64,000 nt of DNA, taken from assembly GCF_005377625.1 (NCBI RefSeq), contig NZ_CP040098.1, forward strand, positions 2,717,279 through 2,781,278, in the 5' to 3' direction. Made by a program: the position numbers and the translations under genes. Below are positions 44,503 to 53,390 of this stretch, one piece after another (within the stretch, counting starts at the first letter, position 1; every line of letters starts with the position of its first letter). Under the pieces are notes generated by a model. It had not been told where the DNA came from. It made no database searches and saw only the letters and a program-made list of their open reading frames with translations. The stretch comes from Desulfoglaeba alkanexedens ALDC (GTDB lineage: Bacteria; Desulfobacterota; Syntrophobacteria; Syntrophobacterales; DSM-9756).

Positions 44503-45897
44503 ATGAAGCTGAAGGTGCTTGTCATTGACGACGAAAGGACGATCCTGCAAACATTCAAATTGCGGCTCGCAAAATGGGGTTACGAGGTATTGCTTGCCGC
44601 CGAAGGATCAGTCGGATTGCAGATGCTGGCGCAACAAGACTGCCACGTAGTGATAACCGATCTGAGAATGCCCGGGCTCTCCGGCCAGGAGATTGTAGAA
44701 AAGATCTCCGCGGACTATCCGCACATCAAAGTAGTGGTTATCACGGGCTATGCCAGTGTACAGACTGCGATTGAAGCAATGAAAGCGGGCGCTCACGATT
44801 TCCTGGTCAAACCTCTCGATTTTGAACATGTCCGGCTGATACTGCACAGAATCAGCGAGCAGTTATCCCTGCGAGATGAGAATCGTTCCCTGCAGGAGCG
44901 TATAGTCTGCCTGTCGAAAGGGATCGAGAAAGGGTACCGTTTTGATGCGCTACTGGGTAAGAGCGCAGCAATGCAACACATTTTTAGGATGATAGAGACG
45001 GTTGCTCCCTTGGAATCCACCATTCTCCTGCACGGCGAAACCGGTACCGGCAAGGAGTTGGTGGCCAGAGCGATCCATGCAAGAAGCGCTCGTAATAGCA
45101 GGCCGTTGCTCACCATTGACTGTGGCCTGTTTTCTGAGACATTGCTTGAATCCGAGCTCTTCGGTCACGAAAAGGGGGCTTTTACTGGAGCGTATGCCGC
45201 CAAGAGGGGCTGCTTTGAACTGGCGGACGGGGGAACGGTTTTTCTCGATGAAATCACCAATGCGTCTCCATCGATGCAGAAAAAGCTGCTGCGGGCGATT
45301 CAGGAGAAGACCGTGCAGCGTCTGGGAGGGGAGGCCCCGATCGTGGTGGACGTGCGGATTATCGCAGCATGCAACGAGGGCCTGCTCACGCTGGTGAGTG
45401 AAGGCAGGTTTCGCCGGGATCTGTATTACCGTTTGAATGTAGTGCCCATTCACCTACCGCCGCTAAGGGAAAGAAGAGAAGACATCCCGTTACTCGTTCG
45501 TCACTATCTGGACTATTACGCAAACCAAATGCAACGCCCCCCCGTGGAAATCAGTTCTGAAGCAATGAGGCAGCTGTCCTCTCACGACTGGCCCGGTAAT
45601 GTAAGGGAGTTGGTCAACACCGTAGAGCGAACTCTCATCATGACTCCAGGCACCCTGATACAAAAGTTTCATATCGACCCTGTTCCTGAGAGTGAGAAAC
45701 CTCTCAGCTACCCTGAACTGTCTCTCAATCCTCCTCTCCCTGAGCAGGTTGCGGCACTGGAGCGGGATTACATCGATCGCGCACTGAAAACCTATCGTGG
45801 GAGAATAAGCGATGTTGTGAAGCATTCGGGTCTAAACCCAAGGACACTATACAGAAAAATGAGACTGTACGGCCTGGACAAGAAAGATTATCGTTAG
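44503..45897 (+). CDS. NtrC-family sigma-54 response regulator
   Basis: 464 residues. The receiver has phospho-acceptor D53 (ITDLRMPG) and K103. The AAA+ domain has GETGTGKE at 178-185 and canonical GAFTGA at 225-230. NVRELVNTVERTL and a C-terminal Fis-type helix-turn-helix (SDVVKHSGLNPRTLYRKMRL) follow. It is encoded directly after the hybrid kinase. Targets are probably the nearby acyl-CoA genes (inference). Confidence 0.92.
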   Translation: MKLKVLVIDDERTILQTFKLRLAKWGYEVLLAAEGSVGLQMLAQQDCHVVITDLRMPGLSGQEIVEKISADYPHIKVVVITGYASVQTAIEAMKAGAHDFLVKPLDFEHVRLILHRISEQLSLRDENRSLQERIVCLSKGIEKGYRFDALLGKSAAMQHIFRMIETVAPLESTILLHGETGTGKELVARAIHARSARNSRPLLTIDCGLFSETLLESELFGHEKGAFTGAYAAKRGCFELADGGTVFLDEITNASPSMQKKLLRAIQEKTVQRLGGEAPIVVDVRIIAACNEGLLTLVSEGRFRRDLYYRLNVVPIHLPPLRERREDIPLLVRHYLDYYANQMQRPPVEISSEAMRQLSSHDWPGNVRELVNTVERTLIMTPGTLIQKFHIDPVPESEKPLSYPELSLNPPLPEQVAALERDYIDRALKTYRGRISDVVKHSGLNPRTLYRKMRLYGLDKKDYR

Positions 45898-45966
45898 CAG
45901 GTCCTCTCCATTCTTATCAATCGGTCATAACGACCGATATTTTCGGCAACTTCTGCATTGTCGATA

Positions 45967-46084
45967 GGGCGCAGATCTTTGAGAACGACATCCAAGGTAC
46001 ATCCAGATGGCCTTGAAACAGCAGGCGCATCAGCTCGATTTCCTGCTGACTCCTTCACACTTTCGTTTCAAAAGATCTGCACCC
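45967..46084. mobile_element. Non-autonomous inserted element C, minimal copy with perfect 9-bp target duplication
   Basis: 118 bases from GGGCGCAGATCTTTG to AAAAGATCTGCACCC. The direct repeat TTGTCGATA flanks it exactly at 45958-45966 and 46085-46093. The interior (ACATCCAGATGGCCTTGAAA, GCGCATCAGCTC) matches the left arm of element A and the right arm of B but lacks the palindromes. Confidence 0.8.
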
Positions 46085-46093
46085 TTGTCGATA

Positions 46094-46604
46094 CGATGAT
46101 ATGCCCGGAAGCCCTCGGCTTTTCCCGTTCGGTCAAACCCGATCTTCGGCAAAATTCATATGACATATCAATAGGTTGTCTGAGAATACCCTTCACCGTT
46201 CTGGGGATTGGGTGTCCATTCTTTCGCGTAGGGGCGGGTTTGCGAACGGCACTTTAGGAGCGACTCATGCGCTGTAGGGGCGCAGCGGCACTGCGCCCCT
46301 ACTTGCCAGCGACCCCGATCACGGCCAAGGCCGCTCCTGCAGGAACAAAGAACCTCATCACGGTCCGACTTTCCCGAGGTTGTTTTCGGACAGGCCCTAA
46401 GGGTTTGACTATGTGCATCTCCTGTTTGGGGCTCCCTTTATCACCCACCAAGCACTTAACTCGTGCCCAAACTGCAGGACGGTAGAACTTACAGTCTTTC
46501 CTTTCATTGAAGAAGTCACTACGACTCACACTGGCATATTTTAGATACCTTCTTCAGAATAGGATCTTCATATGCCACTGTCATCTGTTCAACGTTCGCC
46601 GAGA
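46094..46604. other. Spacer with a long REP-type module (46180-46400)
   Basis: GGGGATTGGGTGTCCATTCT and TTCGCGTAGGGGCGGG through CTGTAGGGGCGCAGCGGCAC to GCCGCTCCTGCAGGAACAAA repeats the 23785-23975 module. The tail TTGTTTTCGGACAGGCCC follows. The remaining 200 bases show no gene. Confidence 0.6.
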
Positions 46605-47762
46605 TCAAGTCTGCCTGGCGTACTCTTTGAGCAGTCCCTTGGCGATAGTTAATTTCTCTGCTTCCTTAGTCCCTTCGTAGATCTCAAGTATCTTGGCATC
46701 TCGGTAAAACCGCTGTACATCATACTCGTCTATATAGCCATAGCCTCCGTGGAGCTGAACCGCCTTGTCGACAACCCAAACGGCCATTTCTCCTGAATAA
46801 TATTTCGCCATGGCGCTTAATTTCGGATCGATTTTGCCAAGGTCTACCTGCCATGCGGCTTTATAGGTGAGGTGCCTCGTCAGCTCAATGCGCGTGGCCA
46901 TCTCAGCCAACTGTGTCTGTACCGCCTGAAAGCCGGCAAGAGGTTGTCCAAACGCATGGCGCTCCTGAACATACTGAACTGCCTTGTCCAACGCTCCTTG
47001 CGCCAGCCCTACGCCCTGGGCCGCCACCATGGTGCGGGTGGTATTGAAAAAATCCATGAGCTGATAAAAGCCCCTGCCTTGTTTTCCAACAAGGTTTTCC
47101 ACCGGGACCCGCACATCCTCGAAGGCCAATTCCGCCGTGTCGCTCGCCCGTATTCCCATCTTACCCTTGATTTTGGTACGGGTTATACCAGGAGTACCGG
47201 CATCCACAATAAGCAGGCTGAATCGTTCGTGCCGAGGAGCGTCAGGATTGGTTACACAAAAAACAACCATATAGTCGCAGATGGTTCCATTGGTGATGAA
47301 CATTTTGCTGCCATTGAGCACAAAATGATCACCATCTAGCACCGCTCTGGTTTTGATGCCGGCCACATCGGTACCTGCATTGGGCTCCGTGTAAGCACCG
47401 GCGAATATAATTTCCCCATTCACCAAGCGTGGCAGATATGTTTGCTTTTGCTCTTCGGACCCATAAAGTAAAATATTCTCTGAGCCGAATGTAGCGGCCC
47501 CGATGCACAGAGCCAGACCCATATCGATCCGGCACATTTCCTCCGCAATGAGGGCATTGGCGAGGAAACCTCCTCCAGGGCCGCCATACGCTTCGGGAAT
47601 CCATGCTCCTACCAGGCCCTGTTCACAGGCCTTCTTCCATACTTCCCTGGGATAATGCTCTTCTCTGTCACATTCCTGGGCTATGGGGGCCATCTCTCGC
47701 AGCGCGAACTTACGCACTTCCTGTCTCAGAATACGCAATTCCTCGGGAAGCTCAAAATCCAT
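46605..47762 (-). CDS. Acyl-CoA dehydrogenase
   Basis: 385 residues. GAYTEPNAGTDVAGIKTRAV, GSKMFITNGTICDYM, MGIRASDTAELAFEDVRVPV, LHGGYGYIDEYDVQRFYRDA and IYEGTKEAEKL with the common catalytic Glu. It oxidises an acyl-CoA, delivering electrons to ETF; the chain preference is unknown. ATG at 47762 follows GGAGGAGA. A long in-frame upstream reading has no homology. It is separate from the main operon but beside its regulators. Confidence 0.88.
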   Translation of the reverse strand: MDFELPEELRILRQEVRKFALREMAPIAQECDREEHYPREVWKKACEQGLVGAWIPEAYGGPGGGFLANALIAEEMCRIDMGLALCIGAATFGSENILLYGSEEQKQTYLPRLVNGEIIFAGAYTEPNAGTDVAGIKTRAVLDGDHFVLNGSKMFITNGTICDYMVVFCVTNPDAPRHERFSLLIVDAGTPGITRTKIKGKMGIRASDTAELAFEDVRVPVENLVGKQGRGFYQLMDFFNTTRTMVAAQGVGLAQGALDKAVQYVQERHAFGQPLAGFQAVQTQLAEMATRIELTRHLTYKAAWQVDLGKIDPKLSAMAKYYSGEMAVWVVDKAVQLHGGYGYIDEYDVQRFYRDAKILEIYEGTKEAEKLTIAKGLLKEYARQT

Positions 47763-47962
47763 CTCAGTCTCCTCCACAATGTCGGCATGATCCAGGTGCT
47801 TCTGGATCAAATGGTCCAGAAAAACCCTCCCCGTTTTGATGTCGGTAACCATGTCAACGATTTCGGTGTTTGTCAACATGTAAGTGATTACAGGGCAGGG
47901 CAATCGTACAAGGAGCGGGTGTCCCGGCGGCATGGGTACGGAGGGGTAAGGGCGATGCGGGG

Positions 47963-48757
47963 TCAGAGGAGGTCCTTTCGGCGGTTTTGAAGCGACGGGA
48001 GTTTTTCGCGGACGGAGCGGACGCGTTCGGCCGAGATGCGGACGATGAGAACATCTTCGCCTTCGGTGGCGGAGGCCACAGGGATTCCGAAGGGGTCGAA
48101 GATGGTGGTCCGCCCGCAGAACGCACGCCCGATGAGGTTGCACCCCGCCACGTAGAAGGTGTTTTCGATGGCGCGGGCTCGAAGCAGCGTGAGCCAGTGG
48201 TCTTCCTTCATGGAGCCCTGGTGCCAGGCGGAGGGGACGAGGGCGAGTTCCGCGCCGCGGTCGGCGAGGCAGCGGAAGATTTCGGGAAAGCGCAGGTCGT
48301 AGCAGATGGCCACCCCCACGCGGAGGCCGTCGATGGACAGAACGGGAGGAAGATCGTCACCCGGGGCCATGGTGTCGGATTCGCGGAGGCTGAGGGCGTC
48401 GAAGAGGTGGAGCTTGCGGTACCGGGCGAGCACATCGCCCCGGGGGCTCAAGACGACGGCGGTATTGAAGACCCGACTTGGGTCCGGAGACGGTTCCCAG
48501 CCGCCGGCGGCGACGGCGATCTCCGCCGTTCGGGCGATGGCGGCCAGTTCGGCGAAGAAGTCTACCCGGGCGTTTCGGATGATATGGACGGGGGGACGGT
48601 CGGGGGCTGGAAGGCCCATGAACATTTCAGGAAAAACGAGGAGGCGGGCGCCGTTTCGGGCGGCGGTTTGAGCGTGGTTTCGGGCGGTTTCGAGGTTCCG
48701 GGCCGGGTCGCTGCTTCCTTCCACTTGGGCCAGGGCCACGGTCAAGGTTACGTCCAT
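47963..48757 (-). CDS. Nitrilase-superfamily amidohydrolase (omega-amidase/NIT2-like)
   Basis: 264 residues. The catalytic triad is Glu in VFPEMFMG, Lys in YRKLHLFD and Cys in AICYDLRFPEIFR. The LFDALSLRESDTMAPGD stretch is like NIT2 and YafV-type omega-amidases, which hydrolyse 2-oxo acid amides or clean deaminated metabolites. The ribosome site GAAAGGA is about 14 bases before the ATG, rather far, so the start is less certain. Confidence 0.82.
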   Translation of the reverse strand: MDVTLTVALAQVEGSSDPARNLETARNHAQTAARNGARLLVFPEMFMGLPAPDRPPVHIIRNARVDFFAELAAIARTAEIAVAAGGWEPSPDPSRVFNTAVVLSPRGDVLARYRKLHLFDALSLRESDTMAPGDDLPPVLSIDGLRVGVAICYDLRFPEIFRCLADRGAELALVPSAWHQGSMKEDHWLTLLRARAIENTFYVAGCNLIGRAFCGRTTIFDPFGIPVASATEGEDVLIVRISAERVRSVREKLPSLQNRRKDLL

Positions 48758-49084
48758 GTCGAACGTCGTATCCTTTCGGTGTGACGACTGAGGGATCGAT
48801 GCCCGTATATCTCGAATCTACTTCATTGGCTCCGCAACGTGCCTCCCAACTTGCTTCGCGATGAAGAGGCCTACGCGGTCCTCATGCGAAGGATCGTCAT
48901 CCTATTGGGATCGCCTACATTCTGGACAACCCGTTCATCAGCGAAACGGCGGAAAAGATCTACGATCCAGTGGTGCGGACCCAATTTCTGTCCTTTTCAC
49001 GTAGGACCAACAAGGAAATCCGGGAGACGCTGGTCGAACATCTGACCATCATGGAGGTGCTGAAAGTTCGGCGCGGCGCCGACA
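48758..49084 (+). other. Spacer with an unrecognised coding relic
   Basis: From about 48907 the frame reads GIAYILDNPFISETAEKIYD, then RTQFLSFSRRTNKEIRETLV and EHLTIMEVL, to a TGA at 49093-49095. It looks like a real helical C-terminus. The upstream part (RDEEAYAVLMRRIVI) is in another frame. This suggests a frameshifted, truncated gene of unknown family. Confidence 0.35.
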
Positions 49085-49540
49085 TCAGAACTTGATGGTT
49101 TTCACGATTTCTTCGTATTCTTTGATTTCTTCGGGGGTGAGTTCGCGCCGGAGCAGCCGCTGGTTGACCAGGATCGGGCATTTTTCGTGAAGTGCCAGGG
49201 CTACGGCGTCACTGGGACGACTGTCGAACACCACCTCCTCGCCGCCGATTTCGGCGATCACCCTGGCGTAATAGGTGTTTTCGATCATGTCGTGGATTTC
49301 GATCCGCTGGATGACTACGCCGGCGCGTTTCAACATCGACAGGTAGAGGTCGTGGGTGAGGGGCCGCTTGGGTTCGACCAGCCCTTTTTCCTTGGCGATG
49401 GCGGTGATCTCGCTTTCTCCCACGAACATGAGAAAATACCGGCTCGATTCTTCCGATTCCTTGAGAACCACCATGTTTCCCTGGGTTCGATCGCTCTTGA
49501 TATAAACTTCGTTCGCTTGCACAAATTCCGCGTATTCCAT
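49085..49540 (-). CDS. Bifunctional nuclease (BFN/DUF151) domain protein
   Basis: 151 residues. VVLKESEESSRYFLMFVGES, PLTHDLYLSMLKRAGVVIQR and EVVFDSRPSDAVALALHEKC are the BFN core (R-PSDA-ALA motif). A C-terminal UVR-like helix LTPEEIKEYEEIVK follows. Plant BFN proteins cleave DNA and RNA; bacterial roles are not settled. GGGAGGG precedes the ATG. Confidence 0.85.
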   Translation of the reverse strand: MEYAEFVQANEVYIKSDRTQGNMVVLKESEESSRYFLMFVGESEITAIAKEKGLVEPKRPLTHDLYLSMLKRAGVVIQRIEIHDMIENTYYARVIAEIGGEEVVFDSRPSDAVALALHEKCPILVNQRLLRRELTPEEIKEYEEIVKTIKF

Positions 49541-49599
49541 GAGCAGCCCTCCCGGGTCATCGGTTTTCCGCGCGCCGTCGGCGTGGTTTGCGTTTAGTG

Positions 49600-49965
49600 G
49601 TCATTATAGGTGGTTTCACCGCCGTTTTGCAAGGCGGGCGGGCCCGAGTTTGCATCGCGGGCAAGCCCGCTCCTACCGATAACGGAACACCGGGCAGGCG
49701 CCTTTATGAAAAACCGGGCCAATCCCCTGTAGGGGCGCAGCGCCGCTGCGCCCCTACTTGCCGGCGACCAGGGTCAATGGGGCATTACCGGTTTTACGGG
49801 TCGCGGGCAAGCCCGCTCCTACCGATAGCGGAAAACCGGACCGATCGCCTGTAGGAGCCGGCTTGCCGGCGATCCAAATCGCGGCGAGGGCGCCGCTCCT
49901 ACAGGAAAAGGAAACCTCATCAAGGCCCGATTTTTATGAGCTTGTTTTGGGGCAAGTTCTAAAGG
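49600..49965. repeat. Block of REP-type palindromes
   Basis: Hairpins of the GCGGGCAAGCCCGCTCCTAC and TGTAGGAGCCGGCTTGCCGG types are arrayed four or five deep. They include CTGTAGGGGCGCAGCGCCGC and CTACAGGAAAAGGAAACCTC with the tail ATGAGCTTGTTTTGGGGCAA. Parts match 17394-17455, 23785-23975 and 46180-46400. No gene. Confidence 0.75.
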
Positions 49966-49973
49966 CGGGAACC

Positions 49974-50004
49974 GGCCGGAGGGGGTCGCAAGCCCCTCCG
50001 GGCC
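49974..50004 (-). terminator. Hairpin after cysS
   Basis: GGCCCGGAGGGG pairs with CCCCTCCGGCC around a short loop, beginning four bases after the cysS stop. The T-tract is weak. Confidence 0.4.
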
Positions 50005-50007
50005 GCT

Positions 50008-51492
50008 TCAGTTCTTGACCTTCCAGCGGGTTCCGTACGGCGTGTCTTCCAGCTGCACGCCCTTTGCCGCCAGTTCCTCGCGGATGCGGTCCGATTCCTC
50101 GAAATGTTTTGCCTTTCTCGCTTCTTCGCGCCGGGCGATGAGGGATTCGATGATCGCTTCATCCAAGCCGGTGTGAACCACCTTGAGGCGGCGCTGTTCC
50201 AGGAAAAATTCCTGCGGGTCCCGCTGCAGGAGCCCCAGAATGCCGGCGTGTTCCTTCAATGTATCCGCGGCCTTGCCGGCCAGGACGATCGCGGGTCCTT
50301 TCAGCTTCTTCTTGCCGAAACCGTCCAGGAAGCGCTGTAGGTGCCGCTGGAGTTCGAAGAGGTGGCCGAGCGCCTGGGCGGTATTGAAGTCGTTGTCCAT
50401 GGCTTCTCTGAAGAGCGCGGGGACTTCCAGCGTTTTTTCGAAGAGATCCCGGTCCAGGCCTGAAAGCGTCTTGTCGTCGGCCTTGAGTCCCGCCGCCGGA
50501 GGCACCCGGTCCTTTACGGCTTCCAGAGTTCCGTAAAGCCTTTCCAGAGCGCGTTCCGCTTCCAGGATCGTCTCGTCGGAAAAGTCCACGGGGCTCCGGT
50601 AATGTTTGGCGATCACGAAGAGCCTCAGGGTTTCCGGGTGAACCTTCTTCAGGATGTCGCGGATCGTGAAGAAATTTCCCAACGATTTGGACATCTTCTC
50701 GTTGTTGATGTTCACGAACCCATTGTGGATCCAGTAGCGGACGAAAGGCACCCCGTGAGCGGCCTCGCTCTGGGCGATTTCATTTTCGTGGTGGGGGAAG
50801 ATAAGGTCCTTGCCTCCTCCGTGAATATCGAAGGTGGGGCCGAGGTAGCGGGAGCCCATGGCGGAACATTCGATGTGCCATCCCGGACGCCCCGGCCCCC
50901 AGGGGCTGTCCCATGAAGGTTCGCCGGGCTTGCTGGCTTTCCACAGCACGAAATCCAGGGGGTTCCGCTTGTGTTCGTCCACCTCCACGCGGGCTCCCGC
51001 CAGCATGTCTTCCAGGCTCCGGCCGGAGAGCTTCCCATATTCGGGAAACCGTTCCACCGAGAAGTAGACATCGGCTCCCGCCTTGTAGGCGAACCCCTTC
51101 GCCTCGAGCTTCCGGATGATGTCGATCATGTGGGGGATGTTGTCCGTGGCCAGGGGTTCGATGTCCGGCCGCAGCAGATCCAGGGCGTCCATGTCTTCGT
51201 GGAAGGCAGCGATGTAACGGTCGGCGATGGTTCGGTAATCTACGCCTTCCTGGCCGGCTCGGCGGATGATCTTGTCGTCGATGTCAGTGAAGTTGCGGAC
51301 GTAGGTGACCTGGTAGCCCAGATGTTTGAGATACCGGTAGATGACATCGAACACGATGGCCGACCGGGCGTGTCCGATATGGCAGAGGTCGTAGACGGTG
51401 ACGCCGCAGACGTAGAGTTTCACCGTGCCGGGTTCCAGGGGGGTGAAAGGTTCCTTGCGCCGCGTGAGCGTGTTGTAGACGAGAAGCGCCAT
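50008..51492 (-). CDS. cysS: Cysteine-tRNA ligase
   Basis: 494 residues. VCGVTVYDLCHIGHARS gives the HIGH motif and a zinc Cys, PGWHIECSAM and HHENEIAQSEA the other zinc ligands, and KMSKSLGN the second ATP loop. Full length for class I CysRS. It charges tRNA-Cys. It follows ispF by 18 bases in a common transcript. Confidence 0.96.
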   Translation of the reverse strand: MALLVYNTLTRRKEPFTPLEPGTVKLYVCGVTVYDLCHIGHARSAIVFDVIYRYLKHLGYQVTYVRNFTDIDDKIIRRAGQEGVDYRTIADRYIAAFHEDMDALDLLRPDIEPLATDNIPHMIDIIRKLEAKGFAYKAGADVYFSVERFPEYGKLSGRSLEDMLAGARVEVDEHKRNPLDFVLWKASKPGEPSWDSPWGPGRPGWHIECSAMGSRYLGPTFDIHGGGKDLIFPHHENEIAQSEAAHGVPFVRYWIHNGFVNINNEKMSKSLGNFFTIRDILKKVHPETLRLFVIAKHYRSPVDFSDETILEAERALERLYGTLEAVKDRVPPAAGLKADDKTLSGLDRDLFEKTLEVPALFREAMDNDFNTAQALGHLFELQRHLQRFLDGFGKKKLKGPAIVLAGKAADTLKEHAGILGLLQRDPQEFFLEQRRLKVVHTGLDEAIIESLIARREEARKAKHFEESDRIREELAAKGVQLEDTPYGTRWKVKN

Positions 51493-51510
51493 GGGGGGGT
51501 CTGTCTCCTT

Positions 51511-52008
51511 TCAATCGTTCTCAACGGAGGAAAGAGCCGCCTTGATAAGCAGAACCACGGCGTAGGCCGCAATGCCTTCTTCCCTGCCGGCAAAACCCAG
51601 TCTTTCCGTGCTGGTCGCCTTGATGTTGATCCGGCCCGGGTCGACATCCGATGCGGCGGCCAGGTTTTGGATCATTTGAGGGATATGGGGAGCGAGCCTG
51701 GGTCTTTCGCACACCACCGTGGCGTCCAGGTTTCCGATTTCGTAGTGCCGATCGCGAACCAACCGGGCGGTTTCCCTGAGGAGCGCCAGGCTTGAGATTC
51801 CCTGGTAGCGCGGGTCCGTATCCGGAAAGTGGCGTCCGATATCGCCCAGGGCCGCCGCTCCGAGAAGCGCGTCGCAGGCGGCGTGGACCAGGACGTCCGC
51901 GTCCGAATGGCCGAGGAGTCCGCGGGGCCACTCGATGGTGACTCCCCCAAGGATCAGTGGGCGCCCTTCGACAAGGGAGTGCACGTCGTAACCGAACCCG
52001 ATTCTCAT
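51511..52008 (-). CDS. ispF: 2-C-methyl-D-erythritol 2,4-cyclodiphosphate synthase
   Basis: 165 residues. [40 protein letters not shown] and [16 protein letters not shown] hold the zinc Asp/His sites, and [19 protein letters not shown] ends it. MEP pathway step 5. ATG at 52008 overlaps the ispD stop by ATGA. A longer reading runs through ispD and is rejected. Confidence 0.95.
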   Translation of the reverse strand: MRIGFGYDVHSLVEGRPLILGGVTIEWPRGLLGHSDADVLVHAACDALLGAAALGDIGRHFPDTDPRYQGISSLALLRETARLVRDRHYEIGNLDATVVCERPRLAPHIPQMIQNLAAASDVDPGRINIKATSTERLGFAGREEGIAAYAVVLLIKAALSSVEND

Positions 52009-52688
52009 GCTATCGCCACCGGTTTCCGTGCCAGGTGGTTGCGGGCCCATTGCAGGTCTTCCGGCCGGGTGATCTTGATGTTGTGCGGGTCCCCGGGAAC
52101 CACGGCCACGGGGTGACCGAGCCGTTCCACCAAAGCTGCGTCGTCGGTGGCTTGGAATCCTTCCCGAACCGCCTTGCGGAAGGCGCGGACCAGCACGTCG
52201 CGCCGAAAGATCTGTGGGGTCTGGATCAGCCAGATTTCGTCCCGCGGAAGAGTCTCCCGGACCAACCCCGATGTTGCGCGCTTGACCGTATCGGTCGCGG
52301 GAATGCCGCAGACGGCCGCTCCGAAAGCTCTTGCCGCTTCCCAGACGCGGTACATGAGCGGGACCGTCGGAAAGGGCCGGACCCCGTCGTGGACCAGCAC
52401 CCATGTCACCTCTTCTGGGATTCTTTCCAGCGCGTTAAAAACACTTTCCTGGCGTTCGGCGCCCCCGGCCACCCACTCCATGGGAATCCGCGCGTTCATG
52501 AAGGCAAGCACATCGCGGTGGACCCGCCCTTGAAGTTCCGGGGGAACCACCACGAGAATCCGGGAAAGAAACCCGGCCTTCGCCAGGGCTTCCAAGGTGT
52601 GGACCAGCAGAGGCTTCCCGCCCAGGTCTGCGAACTGCTTCGGTCGATTCAGCCCCATCCTGACGCCGCGGCCCGCCGCCGGGACCAC
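52005..52688 (-). CDS. ispD: 2-C-methyl-D-erythritol 4-phosphate cytidylyltransferase
   Basis: About 227 residues. [20 protein letters not shown] is the CTP-binding loop, and [10 protein letters not shown] and [11 protein letters not shown] complete the site. MEP pathway step 3. The 5' end is uncertain. GTG at 52688 starts right at the motif with no ribosome site. In-frame codons continue upstream (CFEKASHSRDAW), where a CTG near 52739 follows AAGGAG with good spacing, so a non-standard start may add about 17 residues. Confidence 0.88.
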   Translation of the reverse strand: MVPAAGRGVRMGLNRPKQFADLGGKPLLVHTLEALAKAGFLSRILVVVPPELQGRVHRDVLAFMNARIPMEWVAGGAERQESVFNALERIPEEVTWVLVHDGVRPFPTVPLMYRVWEAARAFGAAVCGIPATDTVKRATSGLVRETLPRDEIWLIQTPQIFRRDVLVRAFRKAVREGFQATDDAALVERLGHPVAVVPGDPHNIKITRPEDLQWARNHLARKPVAIA

Positions 52689-52871
52689 GGCCCAGGCATC
52701 GCGGGAGTGCGAAGCCTTTTCAAAGCAGGTGGAATCGTTCAGGGCCCGTACTCCTTGCCGGTGCGAACAGGATGTAGCGGCGAAAAACGAACCGCCCGCG
52801 CGACGCCGCTCGATGGGGCGGCCGAAACGCTGCAGGCCCAGGGCGTCTTCGGGCGTGGGAAAGGGGAATCT

Positions 52872-53282
52872 GGAGCAGTTGTAAGCCGGGTTCTGTTCCT
52901 CCGCCTGTGGCGGAGGCGATGGTCATTCCTCTAGGCCCGCCGTTTCCGGCGGGCTCAAGCGGCCGACCCGAGAGCTTCGAGCGGGCCACTCTCAAACGCT
53001 CTCCTACTTGGCCTTGCTCCGGGTGGGGTTTGCCTAGCTCCCGATGTCGCCATCGGGACTGGTGAGCTCTTACCTCACCGTTTCACCCTTACCGAGTCCT
53101 TTCCCGAACCCTGTCCGATGCGGGCGGCATCCAGAGCCCGGTTTAGCGCTCGGCGGTTTGCTTTCTGTGGCACTTTCCTGCTCGTCGCCGAGACTGGGCG
53201 TTACCCAGCACCCTGCCCTATGGAGCCCGGACTTTCCTCCCGCCCCGGACCAGCCGGGGCCGGCGACCATCTGCCCTGCTCC
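52872..53282 (-). ncRNA. rnpB: RNase P RNA, bacterial type A
   Basis: On the minus strand the conserved GAGGAAAGTCCGGGCTCC and ATAGGGCAGGGTGCTGGGTA, the GTGCCACAGAAA core, GGTAAGGGTGAAACGGTGAG and GTAAGAGCTCACCA, AAACCCCACCCGGAGCAAGG, and the 3' CAGAACCCGGCTTAC all appear in the expected order. The ends GGAGCAG and CTGCTCC pair as P1. It is the RNA subunit that matures tRNA 5' ends. Ends are set by P1 pairing and are approximate. Confidence 0.93.
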
Positions 53283-53390
53283 AAATCCCCCGCGAAGAAA
53301 ATAACAAAGCTTCGGAACCTTTGCAAGTTTTCCCCCACCTCGGCCTGCACGGGCTCCTTCGGCCTCACACGAATAGGGTTTCCCGGCGCC

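Noticed and set aside
47763-48143. N-terminal extension of the acyl-CoA dehydrogenase
   Set aside because: The extra residues are low complexity and overlap the nitrilase gene; a good ribosome site supports the ATG at 47762.
49600-49965. RAYT-mobilised REP elements
   Set aside because: The palindromes resemble Pseudomonas REPs, but no REP-associated transposase gene is in the window, so mobility is not claimed for this family.
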